NCBI RefSeq assembly: GCF_001180265.1
Contig: NZ_CVSW01000032.1
Location: 186,001 to 250,000, forward strand
Source: Prochlorococcus marinus
GTDB taxonomy: Bacteria; Cyanobacteriota; Cyanobacteriia; PCC-6307; Cyanobiaceae
Reading direction: 5' to 3'
Length of the DNA: 64,000 nt
This document shows positions 8,147 to 17,715 of this stretch, piece by piece. The position numbers and the translations under genes are program-made. The notes below the pieces were generated by a model. The model had not been told where the DNA came from, did no database searches, and saw only the letters and a program-made list of their open reading frames with translations. The first letter of the stretch is position 1. Each line of letters opens with the position of its first letter.

Positions 8147-11100
8147 TTGAGATTGGTACATATCAATCAGGTCGAGTTTGAAAATTTTAAATCTTTTGGA
8201 GGAAATGTAAAAATTCCTCTTGAAGAAGGTTTTACGGTGGTTACTGGTCCTAATGGTTCTGGGAAAAGTAATATTTTAGATGGAATTTTATTCTGTTTAG
8301 GTCTAGCTAATAGTAGAGGGATGAGGGCTGAAAGATTACCAGATCTAATAAATAACTCCAAAGTTAAAGAGGGTAAGTCATCAGAAACATCTGTATCGGT
8401 AAAATTTAATATTCAAGATTGGTCCCCCAGAGAAGATCTTCCCCCTTTGGAACTAGAAGAAGAAGAAATTGCCCTTAATAAAGGTCAGAAAGAATGGGCA
8501 GTTTCTAGAAAATTAAGGCTTATGCCAGGTGGTTCTTATGCTTCTACTTATACTTCTGATGGAAAACAGTGTACCTTGCAACAAATACAGAGAATATTAA
8601 GGGATATTAGTGTTGATCCTGAGGGTAGCAATGTGGTTATGCAGGGTGATGTAACAAGAATAGTATCAATGAATAATAAGGAGAGGAGAAATCTTATTGA
8701 TGAATTAGCAGGAGTAGCACTTTTTGATACAAGAATAGAACAAACTAATGCAAAATTAAATGACGTTTTCGAAAGACAAGAAAGATGTGAAATTTTAGAA
8801 AATGAATTGCAATCTAGTAAAAATAAGCTTGAAAAAGATTGTGAAAAAGCAAAGCGATATAAAGAGTTAAAGGCAAAATTACTACAAATAACTGAATTGG
8901 AGAAAGTTCTTATTTTTGATAAACAAGTTAAGCATGTTGAATCTATAGAAAAAAAAGAAGGTGAAATTGAAAAGAATAAAATTTTATTTAATAAACAAAA
9001 AGAATCTATTGGTAAAGAAATATCAGTCTTAGAAAATGCGTTGAAAATACTGATTGATGAGCTTAAGGAGAAAGGAGAGGATAAATTGATAAAAGTGAAT
9101 TCCGATATTGGAAGTATTAATTCTAGTTTGAGAGAACTTGATAGGATATCAAGTCTGAATAGAGAAGAAGGTATTAAATTACAAAAACAGAGAGATGAAA
9201 TTGCAATTTCTAAGAGGAATATAGAGTCAGAGAAAATGAGACAAGAAAATTTTGATGATAATGTTTTAAATCAATTGAACTTGCAAATTGATGATCTCAC
9301 TTTAAAACATAAACTATCCAGAAAAAAACTTTCTGATGCGGCTGGGGAATCTGGAGAATTTTCAAAACAAAGCATCAAATTAAATGCAGAGCTTGAAAGC
9401 ATTAAAAATCAAATTAATCCTTTGGAATTAAAAAAAAGGAAAATCGAAGAGGAAATTATTCAAAATAATATTCAAAAAGATGAGATATTGTCTCATATTG
9501 ACTCCTTAGACCTAGAAAAGCAGAAACTTTTTGAGGGAAATCAAGGAAAAAAAGAGAAATCCGATATTAAGAATAAAAACTTGGCAAGTAATAGCTCAGA
9601 AATTAATTCTTTAAAAAATGAAATTGATTTATTAATTAAAACTAAAACAAGGCTTAATAACGAGCAATTAAGGCTTGAAAAGGATTTATCTAGATTCGAA
9701 AGTAGGAAGGAAGCTTTAAGCGAATCTAGAGGTTCATATGCTCTAAGAATTCTCTTAGAGGCGGGGTTAGAGGGTATACATGGTTATGTAGCTCAACTTG
9801 GAGAGGTTAGTGAGAAAAATAGATATGCATTAGAAATTGCTGCTGGAAATAGATTAGGACAAATTGTTGTTGATAATGATCATATTGCTGCTAAAGCAAT
9901 TGAAATTCTTAAAAAGAAGAAAGCGGGAAGATTAACTTTCTTACCTTTAAATAGAATTAAAAGTCAAAAAAAGAATTATGCAATTTCAAGATTTGAAAAT
10001 AACAGGGAAAATGGATTTATTGATAAAGCTATTAATCTAATTACTTTTGATGAAGTTTATTCAGACGTTTTTCGATATGTTTTTGGAGATACTTTGGTTT
10101 TTTCAGACTTATCTTCAGCTAGGTTATCTACACAAAAAAATAGGTTGGTTACCTTAAGTGGTGAATTATTAGAAGCAAGTGGTGCTATTACAGGAGGCAG
10201 TAAGTTAAATAAAGATTTGGCTTATAGGTTTGGAATTAATAATGATATTGATGATTCAAGTCCTATAAAAGAAAGATTATTAGTTATCGAAGAGGCTTTA
10301 AAAGAGTCAAATAATGATTTGATAATAAAAAATAATAGACTTAGTAAATTAAATTCTAACCGTAGTCAAATAATTCAGGATTGTGCCTCATTTAATAAAG
10401 AAATTGAAGTAAACCAAGGTTCTCTTAAGGCTGTCTCGCAAAGAATTGAGGATTGTAAATCGAGATTAAATAAACTTGATACTGCTAATAATTTATTAGT
10501 TAACGAGTTATACCATTTAAAAAATGAATTGAAGCCTTATCATGATAAGTTTGATCAAATAAAAATTATTCAAAAGACAAATTATGAAAAAAATCAAAAA
10601 TCATCATTAATAGCTTTTAATAACGACTTTAATAATCTTGATAAAAAACTTGAATTACTTTTTAAGGAGAGAGATACATTACTAAATAAAAAGAATCAAT
10701 TTGCTTTAAATAAAGAGCGTATCAATAATTCATTAAAGATTACTTTACTACAAGAAAAAAACTTGCAGGAATCTATTCAACAGCTTGCAATTGCTCATGG
10801 TGAATGGATAGAAAAAAGAGATGAATTTAAAAAAGAGCTTTTAGATCTTGATAATCAAAAAAATTCTCTAGAGAAGGATTTAGGTTTATTGAGAAGGAAA
10901 AGAGATGAATTAAACTCCTCAATTTCAAATAAAAGGCAAGAATATAATAACTATCTGTTGAAGCTTGAATATCTTGAAAGGGATATGCATTCTCTTAAAG
11001 AAGAGATGAGGAGTGAGAAAATAAAATTAGAAAATTATAAAAAAGCTCTACCTAATCCTTCCCCGGAGTTTGGAGAATATGAAGGAAAGAGTCTTGAGTC

Positions 11101-11737
11101 TTTGCAATCAGAAATTTCGATCATAAATGCAAAACTGGAAAGCCTAGAACCTGTTAATATGTTGGCTCTTGATGAATTAGAAGAACTAATTGAAAGATTA
11201 AATGGTTTGCGAGAAAAATTAGAAATTCTATCTAATGAAAGATCAGAATTATTGCTGAGAATAGAAACTGTATCTACGATGCGTCAGGAGGCTTTTATGC
11301 AAGCATTTACAGAAGTTGATAGACATTTTAGAGAGATTTTTGCAAATTTATCTGATGGAGATGGATTTCTTCAACTTGAAAATCCTAATTCTCCTTTAGA
11401 TGGAGGATTAACTTTAGTGGCTCATCCTAAAGGAAAAAATGTCAGAAGATTAGCCTCAATGTCAGGTGGTGAAAAATCGTTAACTGCTTTGAGTTTTTTA
11501 TTTGCTTTGCAAAAGTATAAACCTTCACCTTTTTATGCATTAGATGAGGTTGATAGTTTTTTAGATGGTATAAATGTTGAAAGGTTGTCAAAACTAATAT
11601 CGAATCAGTCATCAAATGCTCAATTTATAGTCGTAAGTCATAGAAGGCCTATGATTAGTGCGTCTGAACGAACAATTGGGGTTGCGCAAGCAAGAGGTGC
11701 TAATACTCAAGTTCTTGGGTTACCAAATGCTGCATAA
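8147..11737 (+). CDS. smc: chromosome segregation ATPase SMC
   Basis: A 1196-residue SMC of normal bacterial length. It organises and compacts the chromosome with ScpA/ScpB. The N-terminal Walker A is GPNGSGKSN (residues about 33-41). Two long coiled-coil arms flank a hinge near residues 540-700 (GIHGYVAQLGEV, EIAAGNRLGQIVVD). The C-terminal head has the SMSGGEKS signature near residue 1104 and Walker B FYALDEVDSFLDG near residue 1130. The start is a TTG at 8147; a second TTG at 8153 giving MVHINQVEF is equally credible. Confidence 0.97.
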   Translation: MRLVHINQVEFENFKSFGGNVKIPLEEGFTVVTGPNGSGKSNILDGILFCLGLANSRGMRAERLPDLINNSKVKEGKSSETSVSVKFNIQDWSPREDLPPLELEEEEIALNKGQKEWAVSRKLRLMPGGSYASTYTSDGKQCTLQQIQRILRDISVDPEGSNVVMQGDVTRIVSMNNKERRNLIDELAGVALFDTRIEQTNAKLNDVFERQERCEILENELQSSKNKLEKDCEKAKRYKELKAKLLQITELEKVLIFDKQVKHVESIEKKEGEIEKNKILFNKQKESIGKEISVLENALKILIDELKEKGEDKLIKVNSDIGSINSSLRELDRISSLNREEGIKLQKQRDEIAISKRNIESEKMRQENFDDNVLNQLNLQIDDLTLKHKLSRKKLSDAAGESGEFSKQSIKLNAELESIKNQINPLELKKRKIEEEIIQNNIQKDEILSHIDSLDLEKQKLFEGNQGKKEKSDIKNKNLASNSSEINSLKNEIDLLIKTKTRLNNEQLRLEKDLSRFESRKEALSESRGSYALRILLEAGLEGIHGYVAQLGEVSEKNRYALEIAAGNRLGQIVVDNDHIAAKAIEILKKKKAGRLTFLPLNRIKSQKKNYAISRFENNRENGFIDKAINLITFDEVYSDVFRYVFGDTLVFSDLSSARLSTQKNRLVTLSGELLEASGAITGGSKLNKDLAYRFGINNDIDDSSPIKERLLVIEEALKESNNDLIIKNNRLSKLNSNRSQIIQDCASFNKEIEVNQGSLKAVSQRIEDCKSRLNKLDTANNLLVNELYHLKNELKPYHDKFDQIKIIQKTNYEKNQKSSLIAFNNDFNNLDKKLELLFKERDTLLNKKNQFALNKERINNSLKITLLQEKNLQESIQQLAIAHGEWIEKRDEFKKELLDLDNQKNSLEKDLGLLRRKRDELNSSISNKRQEYNNYLLKLEYLERDMHSLKEEMRSEKIKLENYKKALPNPSPEFGEYEGKSLESLQSEISIINAKLESLEPVNMLALDELEELIERLNGLREKLEILSNERSELLLRIETVSTMRQEAFMQAFTEVDRHFREIFANLSDGDGFLQLENPNSPLDGGLTLVAHPKGKNVRRLASMSGGEKSLTALSFLFALQKYKPSPFYALDEVDSFLDGINVERLSKLISNQSSNAQFIVVSHRRPMISASERTIGVAQARGANTQVLGLPNAA

Positions 11738-11782
11738 ACACACTTTTTTAAATTTATACGTCAGAATGATAAAAAGAAATTT

Positions 11783-12838
11783 ATGAGCTTGTCTAACACA
11801 TCTGCTAATAAGAATCTCCCTAACTCGGTTCCTAGAGAACGTTTATGGTTAAGGTCAGAATTAATGGGAACACAAGTGATAACTACTGATACTGGGAGGC
11901 GTCTTGGCGTAGTTGGCGAAGTTGTTGTTGATATCGATAGAAGAGAGGTGGTTGCTTTGGGATTAAGAGATAATCCACTTACAAGATTTTTACCAGGTTT
12001 GCCTAAATGGATGCCCTTAGAAAGTATAAAGCAAGTTGGAGATGTCATATTAGTCGATTCCCTAGATTCTTTGAGTGAGAGTTTTTCTCCAGAAAGATAT
12101 GGGAAGGTAATTAATTGTCAAGTGATTACAGAATCTGGACAACTTTTAGGAAGAGTTCTTGGTTTTTCTTTTGATATTGAGACTGGGAATTTGATATCTC
12201 TTGTTATGGGTGCTGTTGGTGTTCCGCTTTTGGGTGAGGGAGTTTTAAGTACTTGGGAAATACCTGTTGAGGAAATTGTAAGTAGTGGTACCGATAGGAT
12301 TATTGTTTATGAAGGTGCGGAAGAGAAATTGAATCAACTAAGTAGTGGACTACTTGAGAAACTTGGAGTCGGGGGTTCTTCATGGGATGAAAGGGAAGCA
12401 AATGGATACTCAGCAAATCTTGTGCCTGTAGAGAATCAGTTACTCTCAGGTTCTGAATCAGAACAGCAAAACAATTTGGTCGAGGAATATGAAGAAGTTG
12501 TTGAACAAGATAATTATGAAGATGATTATGAAGAAGATTATGATGAAGAACTTGAATATGTTGAAATAAAGGGATCTGCAAAGGAAATAAATAACAGTAA
12601 AAAGCTATATATGGATAATGATGATTCTGATCAGATCGAGAATCAAAATAGTGTTAATCAAATAGATGGAAAAGATAATGTTGATTTTAATCAAAAGAAA
12701 CAATCAAATACTAATTTAGCTTCGAAAAGACCAATTCAACATTCAACTGAAACTTTAGATATTGAACCACTAGGTGAACAAAATTTTGTTAAAGATAATA
12801 AAAAATCAGAAAAGTTTGAAATCGATGATCCATGGTGA
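11783..12838 (+). CDS. PRC-barrel domain protein with acidic tail
   Basis: A 351-residue protein with two PRC-barrel-like repeats: residues about 15-85 (LRSELMGTQVITTDTGRRLG) and about 105-175 (VINCQVITESGQLLGRVLG). The remaining 150 residues are very acidic and low in complexity (EEYEEVVEQDNYEDDYEEDYDEE) with a Gln/Asn-rich end, so probably disordered. PRC-barrels bind RNA-processing, photosynthetic or division partners. It follows smc by 45 bp in the same direction and is likely co-transcribed, which hints at, but does not prove, a chromosome or ribosome-related role. Confidence 0.75.
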   Translation: MSLSNTSANKNLPNSVPRERLWLRSELMGTQVITTDTGRRLGVVGEVVVDIDRREVVALGLRDNPLTRFLPGLPKWMPLESIKQVGDVILVDSLDSLSESFSPERYGKVINCQVITESGQLLGRVLGFSFDIETGNLISLVMGAVGVPLLGEGVLSTWEIPVEEIVSSGTDRIIVYEGAEEKLNQLSSGLLEKLGVGGSSWDEREANGYSANLVPVENQLLSGSESEQQNNLVEEYEEVVEQDNYEDDYEEDYDEELEYVEIKGSAKEINNSKKLYMDNDDSDQIENQNSVNQIDGKDNVDFNQKKQSNTNLASKRPIQHSTETLDIEPLGEQNFVKDNKKSEKFEIDDPW

Positions 12839-12841
12839 TTG

Positions 12842-14128
12842 TTAAAGGGTTTTTATTGAATTAACAATTATAGAGGCAAGTTTTTTTGCAGCCCCTTTAT
12901 CGCCTCTTTCTTTATTTAGATTATCCCTAATTCTTTTCAATTGATGTCTATCATTAATAAGAAATAATACTTCTCTTGCAATTTTTATTGGTGAAATATT
13001 ACCTATCCTTTCAGGGACAATCATTCTTTTAGCTTTAATATTTGGCCAAGCAAAAAACTTCTTTTTTTTAAAATAGAAATTTTTAACTATAAAAGTTAGG
13101 AATCTATTTATGAATGAAATTTTTCCAATTACTCCAAAAATGCCATCCCATGCATTCATCATATTTAAATGTTGAGTTGGCAGAACTACTAACATTGGAA
13201 GACTAATTGCTGCTAATTCTGCAGTATTTGCTCCTACAGTTGTAATTGCAAGATCGCATTCCTTTAATACTTCATAGCAAGGATGTTTCTTGATTAGATA
13301 AATCTTTGTATTTTTTGATGTTTCAATTACATAATCAAAATAAGAGTCTTTGAAGTTTTTAATTTTTTTGATTTTTGATGAGTAATATTTAGCAATTGGA
13401 TTTTTGTTGCTTTGAAAAAATAAATATTCACTTTTATCAGTTGTTGGGGCAATGGGAATTATAAAATTTATATTTTGATTTTCCTCAGCAATATGATCTG
13501 CAACTTCTAAGAAGAAAGGAATTCCAACAGAAAGCTTTGCTTTCTTAGAACCAGGCAACAATGCAATGTAGTGTTTTTCTTTATTTCTTAATGATATTTC
13601 GCTATTAAGTTTGATATCTGCCATCAAATCGCCAATGACTTTACATTTATATTTATATCTTTTAGGTATTAAGTCTTTTACTTTTACATTCATAGCAGCA
13701 ATTTCGTTGGTCCATTTAGGCCATCGCGAAACCCATTCGGCATATGTGATATTTAAATAGCCTAATCTTTTAGCTAATAAAATGCTCCAAAATTGATCCC
13801 CACCAAGGAAAATAACTACCCCTTTTTTTGGCCATTTAGCAAAAAAATGTGGCCTTATTAATAATTTCCAAAAATTTTTGGATTTTGTAATTAATTCGAA
13901 TTTATTCCATGAATTTGCAACTAAAAATTCTTTACCAGTGGCATTTGGGCAAGGAACTAGTACTAACCTAAGAGTGAAATCGTGTTTATCTTCATCACAT
14001 AGTGATTCATTTATTTTTTTAAGCTCATCCACTACAGGATTTACCCATGTAGTTAATTCACCAGGACCATTGGAAATTATAACTACTGCAACTGATTTTT
14101 TTTTCATTGCAGTTAAACCAGAATACAT
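12842..14128 (-). CDS. LpxB-like (lipid-A-disaccharide synthase-related) glycosyltransferase
   Basis: A GT-B-type protein of 428 residues from the ATG at 14128, or 421 from the ATG at 14107 (MKKKSVAVVIISNGPGE). The longer frame to 14230 runs through the tRNA-Leu gene and must be rejected. Motifs are SNGPGELTTWVNPVVDEL at the N-terminus, a LLPGSKKAKL nucleotide-sugar loop in the middle, and VGANTAELAAISLPMLVVLPTQHLNMMNAWDG near the C-terminus, typical of cyanobacterial LpxB-related proteins. Whether it forms a disaccharide lipid is not known; a lipid or envelope glycosylation role is likely. Confidence 0.75.
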   Translation of the reverse strand: MYSGLTAMKKKSVAVVIISNGPGELTTWVNPVVDELKKINESLCDEDKHDFTLRLVLVPCPNATGKEFLVANSWNKFELITKSKNFWKLLIRPHFFAKWPKKGVVIFLGGDQFWSILLAKRLGYLNITYAEWVSRWPKWTNEIAAMNVKVKDLIPKRYKYKCKVIGDLMADIKLNSEISLRNKEKHYIALLPGSKKAKLSVGIPFFLEVADHIAEENQNINFIIPIAPTTDKSEYLFFQSNKNPIAKYYSSKIKKIKNFKDSYFDYVIETSKNTKIYLIKKHPCYEVLKECDLAITTVGANTAELAAISLPMLVVLPTQHLNMMNAWDGIFGVIGKISFINRFLTFIVKNFYFKKKKFFAWPNIKAKRMIVPERIGNISPIKIAREVLFLINDRHQLKRIRDNLNKERGDKGAAKKLASIIVNSIKTL

Positions 14129-14132
14129 TAAA

Positions 14133-14214
14133 TGCGGACGGCGAGACTTGAACTCGCAAGGCCGAAGCCACACGCTCCTTAGACGTGCGCGTCTACCAAT
14201 TCCGCCACGTCCGC
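14133..14214 (-). tRNA. tRNA-Leu, anticodon AAG
   Basis: An 82-nt class II tRNA. The acceptor stem GCGGACG pairs with CGTCCGC, followed by discriminator A at 14133; CCA is not encoded. The D-arm contains the class II box GCGGAATTGGTAGACGC. The anticodon stem CACGT/GCGTG encloses the loop CTAAGGA, so the anticodon is AAG. The long variable arm GGCTTCGGCC and T-arm GCGAG-TTCAAGT-CTCGC are clear. Leu identity follows from the long variable arm and anticodon. Transcription runs towards the LpxB-like gene, 4 bp downstream. Confidence 0.95.
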
Positions 14215-14474
14215 AAAGGGTTTTTAGCAACCTTGGGATACTTAAACCTTAAAAATATCATACATTATTGGCTGAAATAACCATGTAGTTAGAAAAGAGT
14301 TTTTTGGAATATGATGAATAATTTTTCTATTGCATAAAACAAATATTTATACATATATACCGTTTGAGGTTGTATTGTAAAAAATGTCCTCTGATCACTA
14401 AAAAATTTTGTTGAATACTTTGGCAAATAATTTTTTATTTTAAGTCATTTCATTTCTTCAATTTTATTTTCATA

Positions 14475-15824
14475 ATGATTGAAAAAGTTTTAATTGCTAA
14501 TCGTGGAGAAATAGCTTTACGAATTGTCAGAAGTTGTAGAGAACTAGGTATTGCAACCGTTGCAGTTTTTAGCACTGTAGATAAAAAAGCATTACATGTT
14601 CAGCTTGCTGATGAGGCTGTTTGCGTCGGAGATTCATTAAGTAATAAGAGTTATTTAAATATTCCAAATATACTTGCTGCTGCTACATCGAGAGGAGTTG
14701 ATGCTATTCACCCAGGTTACGGATTTCTAGCGGAAAATGACAAATTTGCTGAGATGTGTAACGATCACGGCATAGTTTTTATTGGCCCATCTCCTAAAGC
14801 TATTAGATCTATGGGAGATAAATCAACAGCTAAAGAAACTATGGAAGCAGTTGGAGTTCCAACAGTACCTGGTAGTAAAGGCTTGTTATCAAATGTTGAT
14901 GAGGCGTATAAATTGGCAGATGATATTGGCTATCCGGTAATTATTAAAGCGACTGCTGGAGGAGGTGGAAGAGGTATGAGGCTGGTTGAAAATTCTGCTA
15001 ATCTCGAAAAAATGTTTAAAGCAGCTCAAGGCGAAGCAGAAGCAGCTTTTGGTAATGATGGTTTATATATGGAGAAATTTATAAAGAAGCCAAGACACGT
15101 AGAAATTCAAATTTTGGCGGATAGATTGGGTAATGTTGTTCATTTAGGAGAGCGAGATTGTTCAGTTCAAAGAAGACATCAGAAGTTACTAGAGGAGTCT
15201 CCTAGCCCTGCAATTAACACTGAGCTAAGAAAAAAAATGGGGAATGCAGCTATTGCTGCTGCAAAAAGTATCGGCTATGAAGGTGCCGGGACAGTTGAAT
15301 TCTTAGTTGATGATTATGATAATTTTTATTTTATGGAAATGAATACTAGGATTCAAGTTGAACATCCTGTTACTGAAATGGTTACGGGAGTTGATTTAAT
15401 AGCTGAGCAAATTAAAATCGCAGGCGGAGCAAACTTGGAATTTAATCAGGATGATATCCATTTAAACGGTCATGCTATTGAATGTAGAATCAATGCTGAG
15501 GATCCTTCTCATAATTTCCGACCATCACCTGGAAAAATAACTGGGTGGCTTCCACCTGGTGGCCCTGGTGTAAGAGTGGATAGTCATGTTTATACCGGCT
15601 ATGAAATACCTCCTTTTTATGACTCATTAATTGGTAAATTAATAGTCTGGGGGAAAGATCGTAATACTGCAATTAAACGTATGAATAGGGCTTTAAATGA
15701 ATGCGCAGTAACTGGTATTCCTACAACAATTAACTTTCATCTAACTTTACTTAATAAATCTAAATTTAAGGAAGGTAAAATACATACTAAATATGTAGAA
15801 GAAGAATTATTGCCAAATTATTGA
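14475..15824 (+). CDS. accC: biotin carboxylase subunit of acetyl-CoA carboxylase
   Basis: A 449-residue enzyme of standard length. It carboxylates biotin on AccB using ATP and bicarbonate, the first half-reaction of fatty-acid synthesis. It starts [17 protein letters not shown], has the ATP-grasp glycine loop [10 protein letters not shown] near residue 160, the [10 protein letters not shown] segment near residue 80, and [16 protein letters not shown] near residue 290, including metal-binding Glu and catalytic Arg. It is preceded by about 240 bp of noncoding DNA that should hold its promoter and stands monocistronic here. Confidence 0.97.
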   Translation: MIEKVLIANRGEIALRIVRSCRELGIATVAVFSTVDKKALHVQLADEAVCVGDSLSNKSYLNIPNILAAATSRGVDAIHPGYGFLAENDKFAEMCNDHGIVFIGPSPKAIRSMGDKSTAKETMEAVGVPTVPGSKGLLSNVDEAYKLADDIGYPVIIKATAGGGGRGMRLVENSANLEKMFKAAQGEAEAAFGNDGLYMEKFIKKPRHVEIQILADRLGNVVHLGERDCSVQRRHQKLLEESPSPAINTELRKKMGNAAIAAAKSIGYEGAGTVEFLVDDYDNFYFMEMNTRIQVEHPVTEMVTGVDLIAEQIKIAGGANLEFNQDDIHLNGHAIECRINAEDPSHNFRPSPGKITGWLPPGGPGVRVDSHVYTGYEIPPFYDSLIGKLIVWGKDRNTAIKRMNRALNECAVTGIPTTINFHLTLLNKSKFKEGKIHTKYVEEELLPNY

Positions 15825-15842
15825 TAAATAATTAAATGATTT

Positions 15843-16157
15843 CTAAGAAATATGTGTATTCAATGCAAGTTTTATAAGACCTTGCTGACCGACTAAGATT
15901 TCTCTTAAAAAGCTTATAACTCCAATCCAAATTACGGGTCCAACATCCACTCCTCCAATAGGAGGAATTAATTTTCTTGTTAAATTAAGAATATAGCTTG
16001 ATGGTATTGAAATTAATAACCATAAACCTTTACTTAAATCAATTTTTGGATACCAAGAAAGAATTAATCTTACTAGAAAAACTATAGTTAGATATGAAAG
16101 AGAAATTCCTAAACTAATATCTAAAATTTGAAGAGAGTTTACAAGCAAGGAAATCAC
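15843..16157 (-). CDS. YggT/Ycf19-family membrane protein
   Basis: A 104-residue protein with two or three hydrophobic segments and the family pattern FLVRLILSWYPKI, then PSSYILNLTRKLIPPIGGVDVGPVIWIG. In cyanobacteria and plastids YggT/Ycf19 (CCB3-like) proteins are linked to thylakoid organisation, cytochrome b6f cofactor maturation or osmotic tolerance. It is convergent with accC and divergent from psbX. The exact role in this organism is unknown. Confidence 0.85.
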   Translation of the reverse strand: MISLLVNSLQILDISLGISLSYLTIVFLVRLILSWYPKIDLSKGLWLLISIPSSYILNLTRKLIPPIGGVDVGPVIWIGVISFLREILVGQQGLIKLALNTHIS

Positions 16158-16238
16158 AATTATTTAATTCATCTTAATAAATAACCCATTGAAACGTATT
16201 TAATTCGTATTATAAATTGAGAATTTAATATTAAAAAA

Positions 16239-16424
16239 GTGTTTCAAATCTCAAATTTATTATTAGCTGCAGATTTTTCTGCTGAAGTTGCAAATAATTC
16301 CGCAGTTGGAATGATAGGTAGTTTTATCGCCGCTGCTTTACTTATCGTTATTCCAGCCACTGCATTTTTGATTTTTGTAAGTCAGAAAGATTCTCTAGAT
16401 CGTACTTCTACTGGAAGACGCTAG
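16239..16424 (+). CDS. psbX: photosystem II protein PsbX
   Basis: A 61-residue peptide with one transmembrane helix ([31 protein letters not shown]), matching PsbX, a low-molecular-weight PSII subunit near the QB/plastoquinone site. The N-terminal extension ([17 protein letters not shown]) is usual for marine picocyanobacteria. The start is a GTG at 16239; no in-frame ATG precedes the helix at a sensible place. It is followed in the same direction by the Ycf66 gene. Confidence 0.85.
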   Translation: MFQISNLLLAADFSAEVANNSAVGMIGSFIAAALLIVIPATAFLIFVSQKDSLDRTSTGRR

Positions 16425-16504
16425 TTTTTGTAAAAGTTTTAAGTACACTATATATATGGGGATTTAATAAATCCTTTTAAAAAATAATTTTTTGGAGAAA
16501 GAAT

Positions 16505-17434
16505 GTGGTCAATGCTAGTCTCAATTGGGCCAGTATTGTTGGTATTGTCCTAGCTGTATGTGGGGGAGGCCTGTATTTTTTAAGGTCTTTTAAACCTGCA
16601 TTAGCGAGAGATTATGATGTTTTTTTCGCAGCAATAGGACTTTTGTGCGGGGGGATATTATTTTTTCAAGGTTGGAGGTTAGATCCCATCCTTCAGTTTG
16701 GTCAGTTTTTGTTAGCAGGAACTACAGTGTTTTTCGCATATGAAAGTGTGCGATTGAGGGGAGTTGCTACTGATCAAGCTAGAAGGTCATCTTATTTTGA
16801 TGATGATCCTATTTCTGATCTGCCCAGAAATTCTAGAGGTCGATTTAATGACGATTACGATAGGTTTGATGAATCTGAAAGACCATCAAGAAGATTTAAA
16901 CCTCAAGAAGATGAATTTGAAGAAGACTATATGGAGGGGAGATCTCGTAGGAGGAATGTTTCAAGAGCTATACCTTCTGCAGCTGCAAGCAGAAGCAGGC
17001 CATCTATAAGAGAAGCAGATCAGTTTGAAAATGAGGAACCTATAAGAAGGAGAAGACAGACTTCTGAAGATAGAAATAGTAAACAACCAGAAACAAATAA
17101 CTTTGGTGCGAGAAGAAATTTATCTCGTGATGAAGTTAAAACAGGGTCAAGACCCAGAATGAATCGTACAGTTTCTAGACGAGATAATATCTCTGCTCCC
17201 GCTGATTCTTCTTCATCAAGAAAGAAACCTACTAGATCCCCTATTAGGCAGCAAACTTCAACAGCTCAAGTAGAAGATGCTTCATTTAAAGATGCTAATC
17301 AAGCCAAAAAAACACGTGAGACTCGTAGAGTAAGTTCCTCAGCTAGATCAAGTACTAAAAATCAAAATAGTAGATATAACGTTGGTGCAAACAAGAAGAA
17401 ACCAAGAGATAACAGTTCTAGATTTGATGATTAA
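16505..17434 (+). CDS. Ycf66-family protein
   Basis: A 309-residue protein. The first 80 residues hold three hydrophobic segments (IVGIVLAVCGGGLYFLRSF; YDVFFAAIGLLCGGILFFQGW; FGQFLLAGTTVFFAYES) characteristic of Ycf66. The rest is an Arg/Ser/Asp-rich, low-complexity tail, probably disordered. The function of Ycf66 is not established. The start is a GTG at 16505, preceded by a TTTGGAGAAAGAAT stretch with a good GGAG ribosome-binding site. It lies downstream of psbX and converges with the hli gene. Confidence 0.8.
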   Translation: MVNASLNWASIVGIVLAVCGGGLYFLRSFKPALARDYDVFFAAIGLLCGGILFFQGWRLDPILQFGQFLLAGTTVFFAYESVRLRGVATDQARRSSYFDDDPISDLPRNSRGRFNDDYDRFDESERPSRRFKPQEDEFEEDYMEGRSRRRNVSRAIPSAAASRSRPSIREADQFENEEPIRRRRQTSEDRNSKQPETNNFGARRNLSRDEVKTGSRPRMNRTVSRRDNISAPADSSSSRKKPTRSPIRQQTSTAQVEDASFKDANQAKKTRETRRVSSSARSSTKNQNSRYNVGANKKKPRDNSSRFDD

Positions 17435-17707
17435 TTATAAAATTCCTGCCCATTTGAAAAACGATTGTTTACTAAATAATTCAATTAATATTATTGCAAC
17501 AAAGCCAATCATTGCAAATCTTCCATTAGTTATTTCAGAATAACTACTCCATCCAAATTTGTATTTATCTTTAATTTCTATAGATTTTTCATCTAATTTA
17601 TTTTCTCCAATTTGTTCATTGATGTAATTTGGATCTTTCTGTTCTATAAAACTCTCATTTTCTAAATTAGTGACTTCTGAGTTAGTTTGTTCTTCTTTAG
17701 AATTCAT
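17435..17707 (-). CDS. hli: high-light-inducible protein (Hli/ELIP family) with long N-terminus
   Basis: A 90-residue protein whose C-terminal half holds the Hli chlorophyll-binding helix, EITNGRFAMIGFVAIILIELF, with the conserved E, N, R and AMIGF residues. Hli proteins bind chlorophyll and carotenoid and protect the photosystems under stress. The first 55 residues are an acidic, low-complexity extension, making this longer than the minimal 40-60-residue Hlis. It follows the ABC transporter by only 8 bp and may be co-transcribed with it. Confidence 0.9.
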   Translation of the reverse strand: MNSKEEQTNSEVTNLENESFIEQKDPNYINEQIGENKLDEKSIEIKDKYKFGWSSYSEITNGRFAMIGFVAIILIELFSKQSFFKWAGIL

Positions 17708-17715
17708 TTTTTTTG

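Noticed and set aside
12842..14230. 462-residue frame for the LpxB-like gene starting at 14230
   Set aside because: Its first 34 residues translate the tRNA-Leu gene; the start was moved to 14128.
13878..14252. plus-strand frame of 124 codons opposite the LpxB-like gene and the tRNA
   Set aside because: It is a shadow frame of the real gene and tRNA; its C-terminal part is the antisense of the tRNA.
16764..17009. 81-codon frame inside the Ycf66 gene
   Set aside because: It lies in another frame of the low-complexity Arg/Asp tail and has no protein-like sequence.
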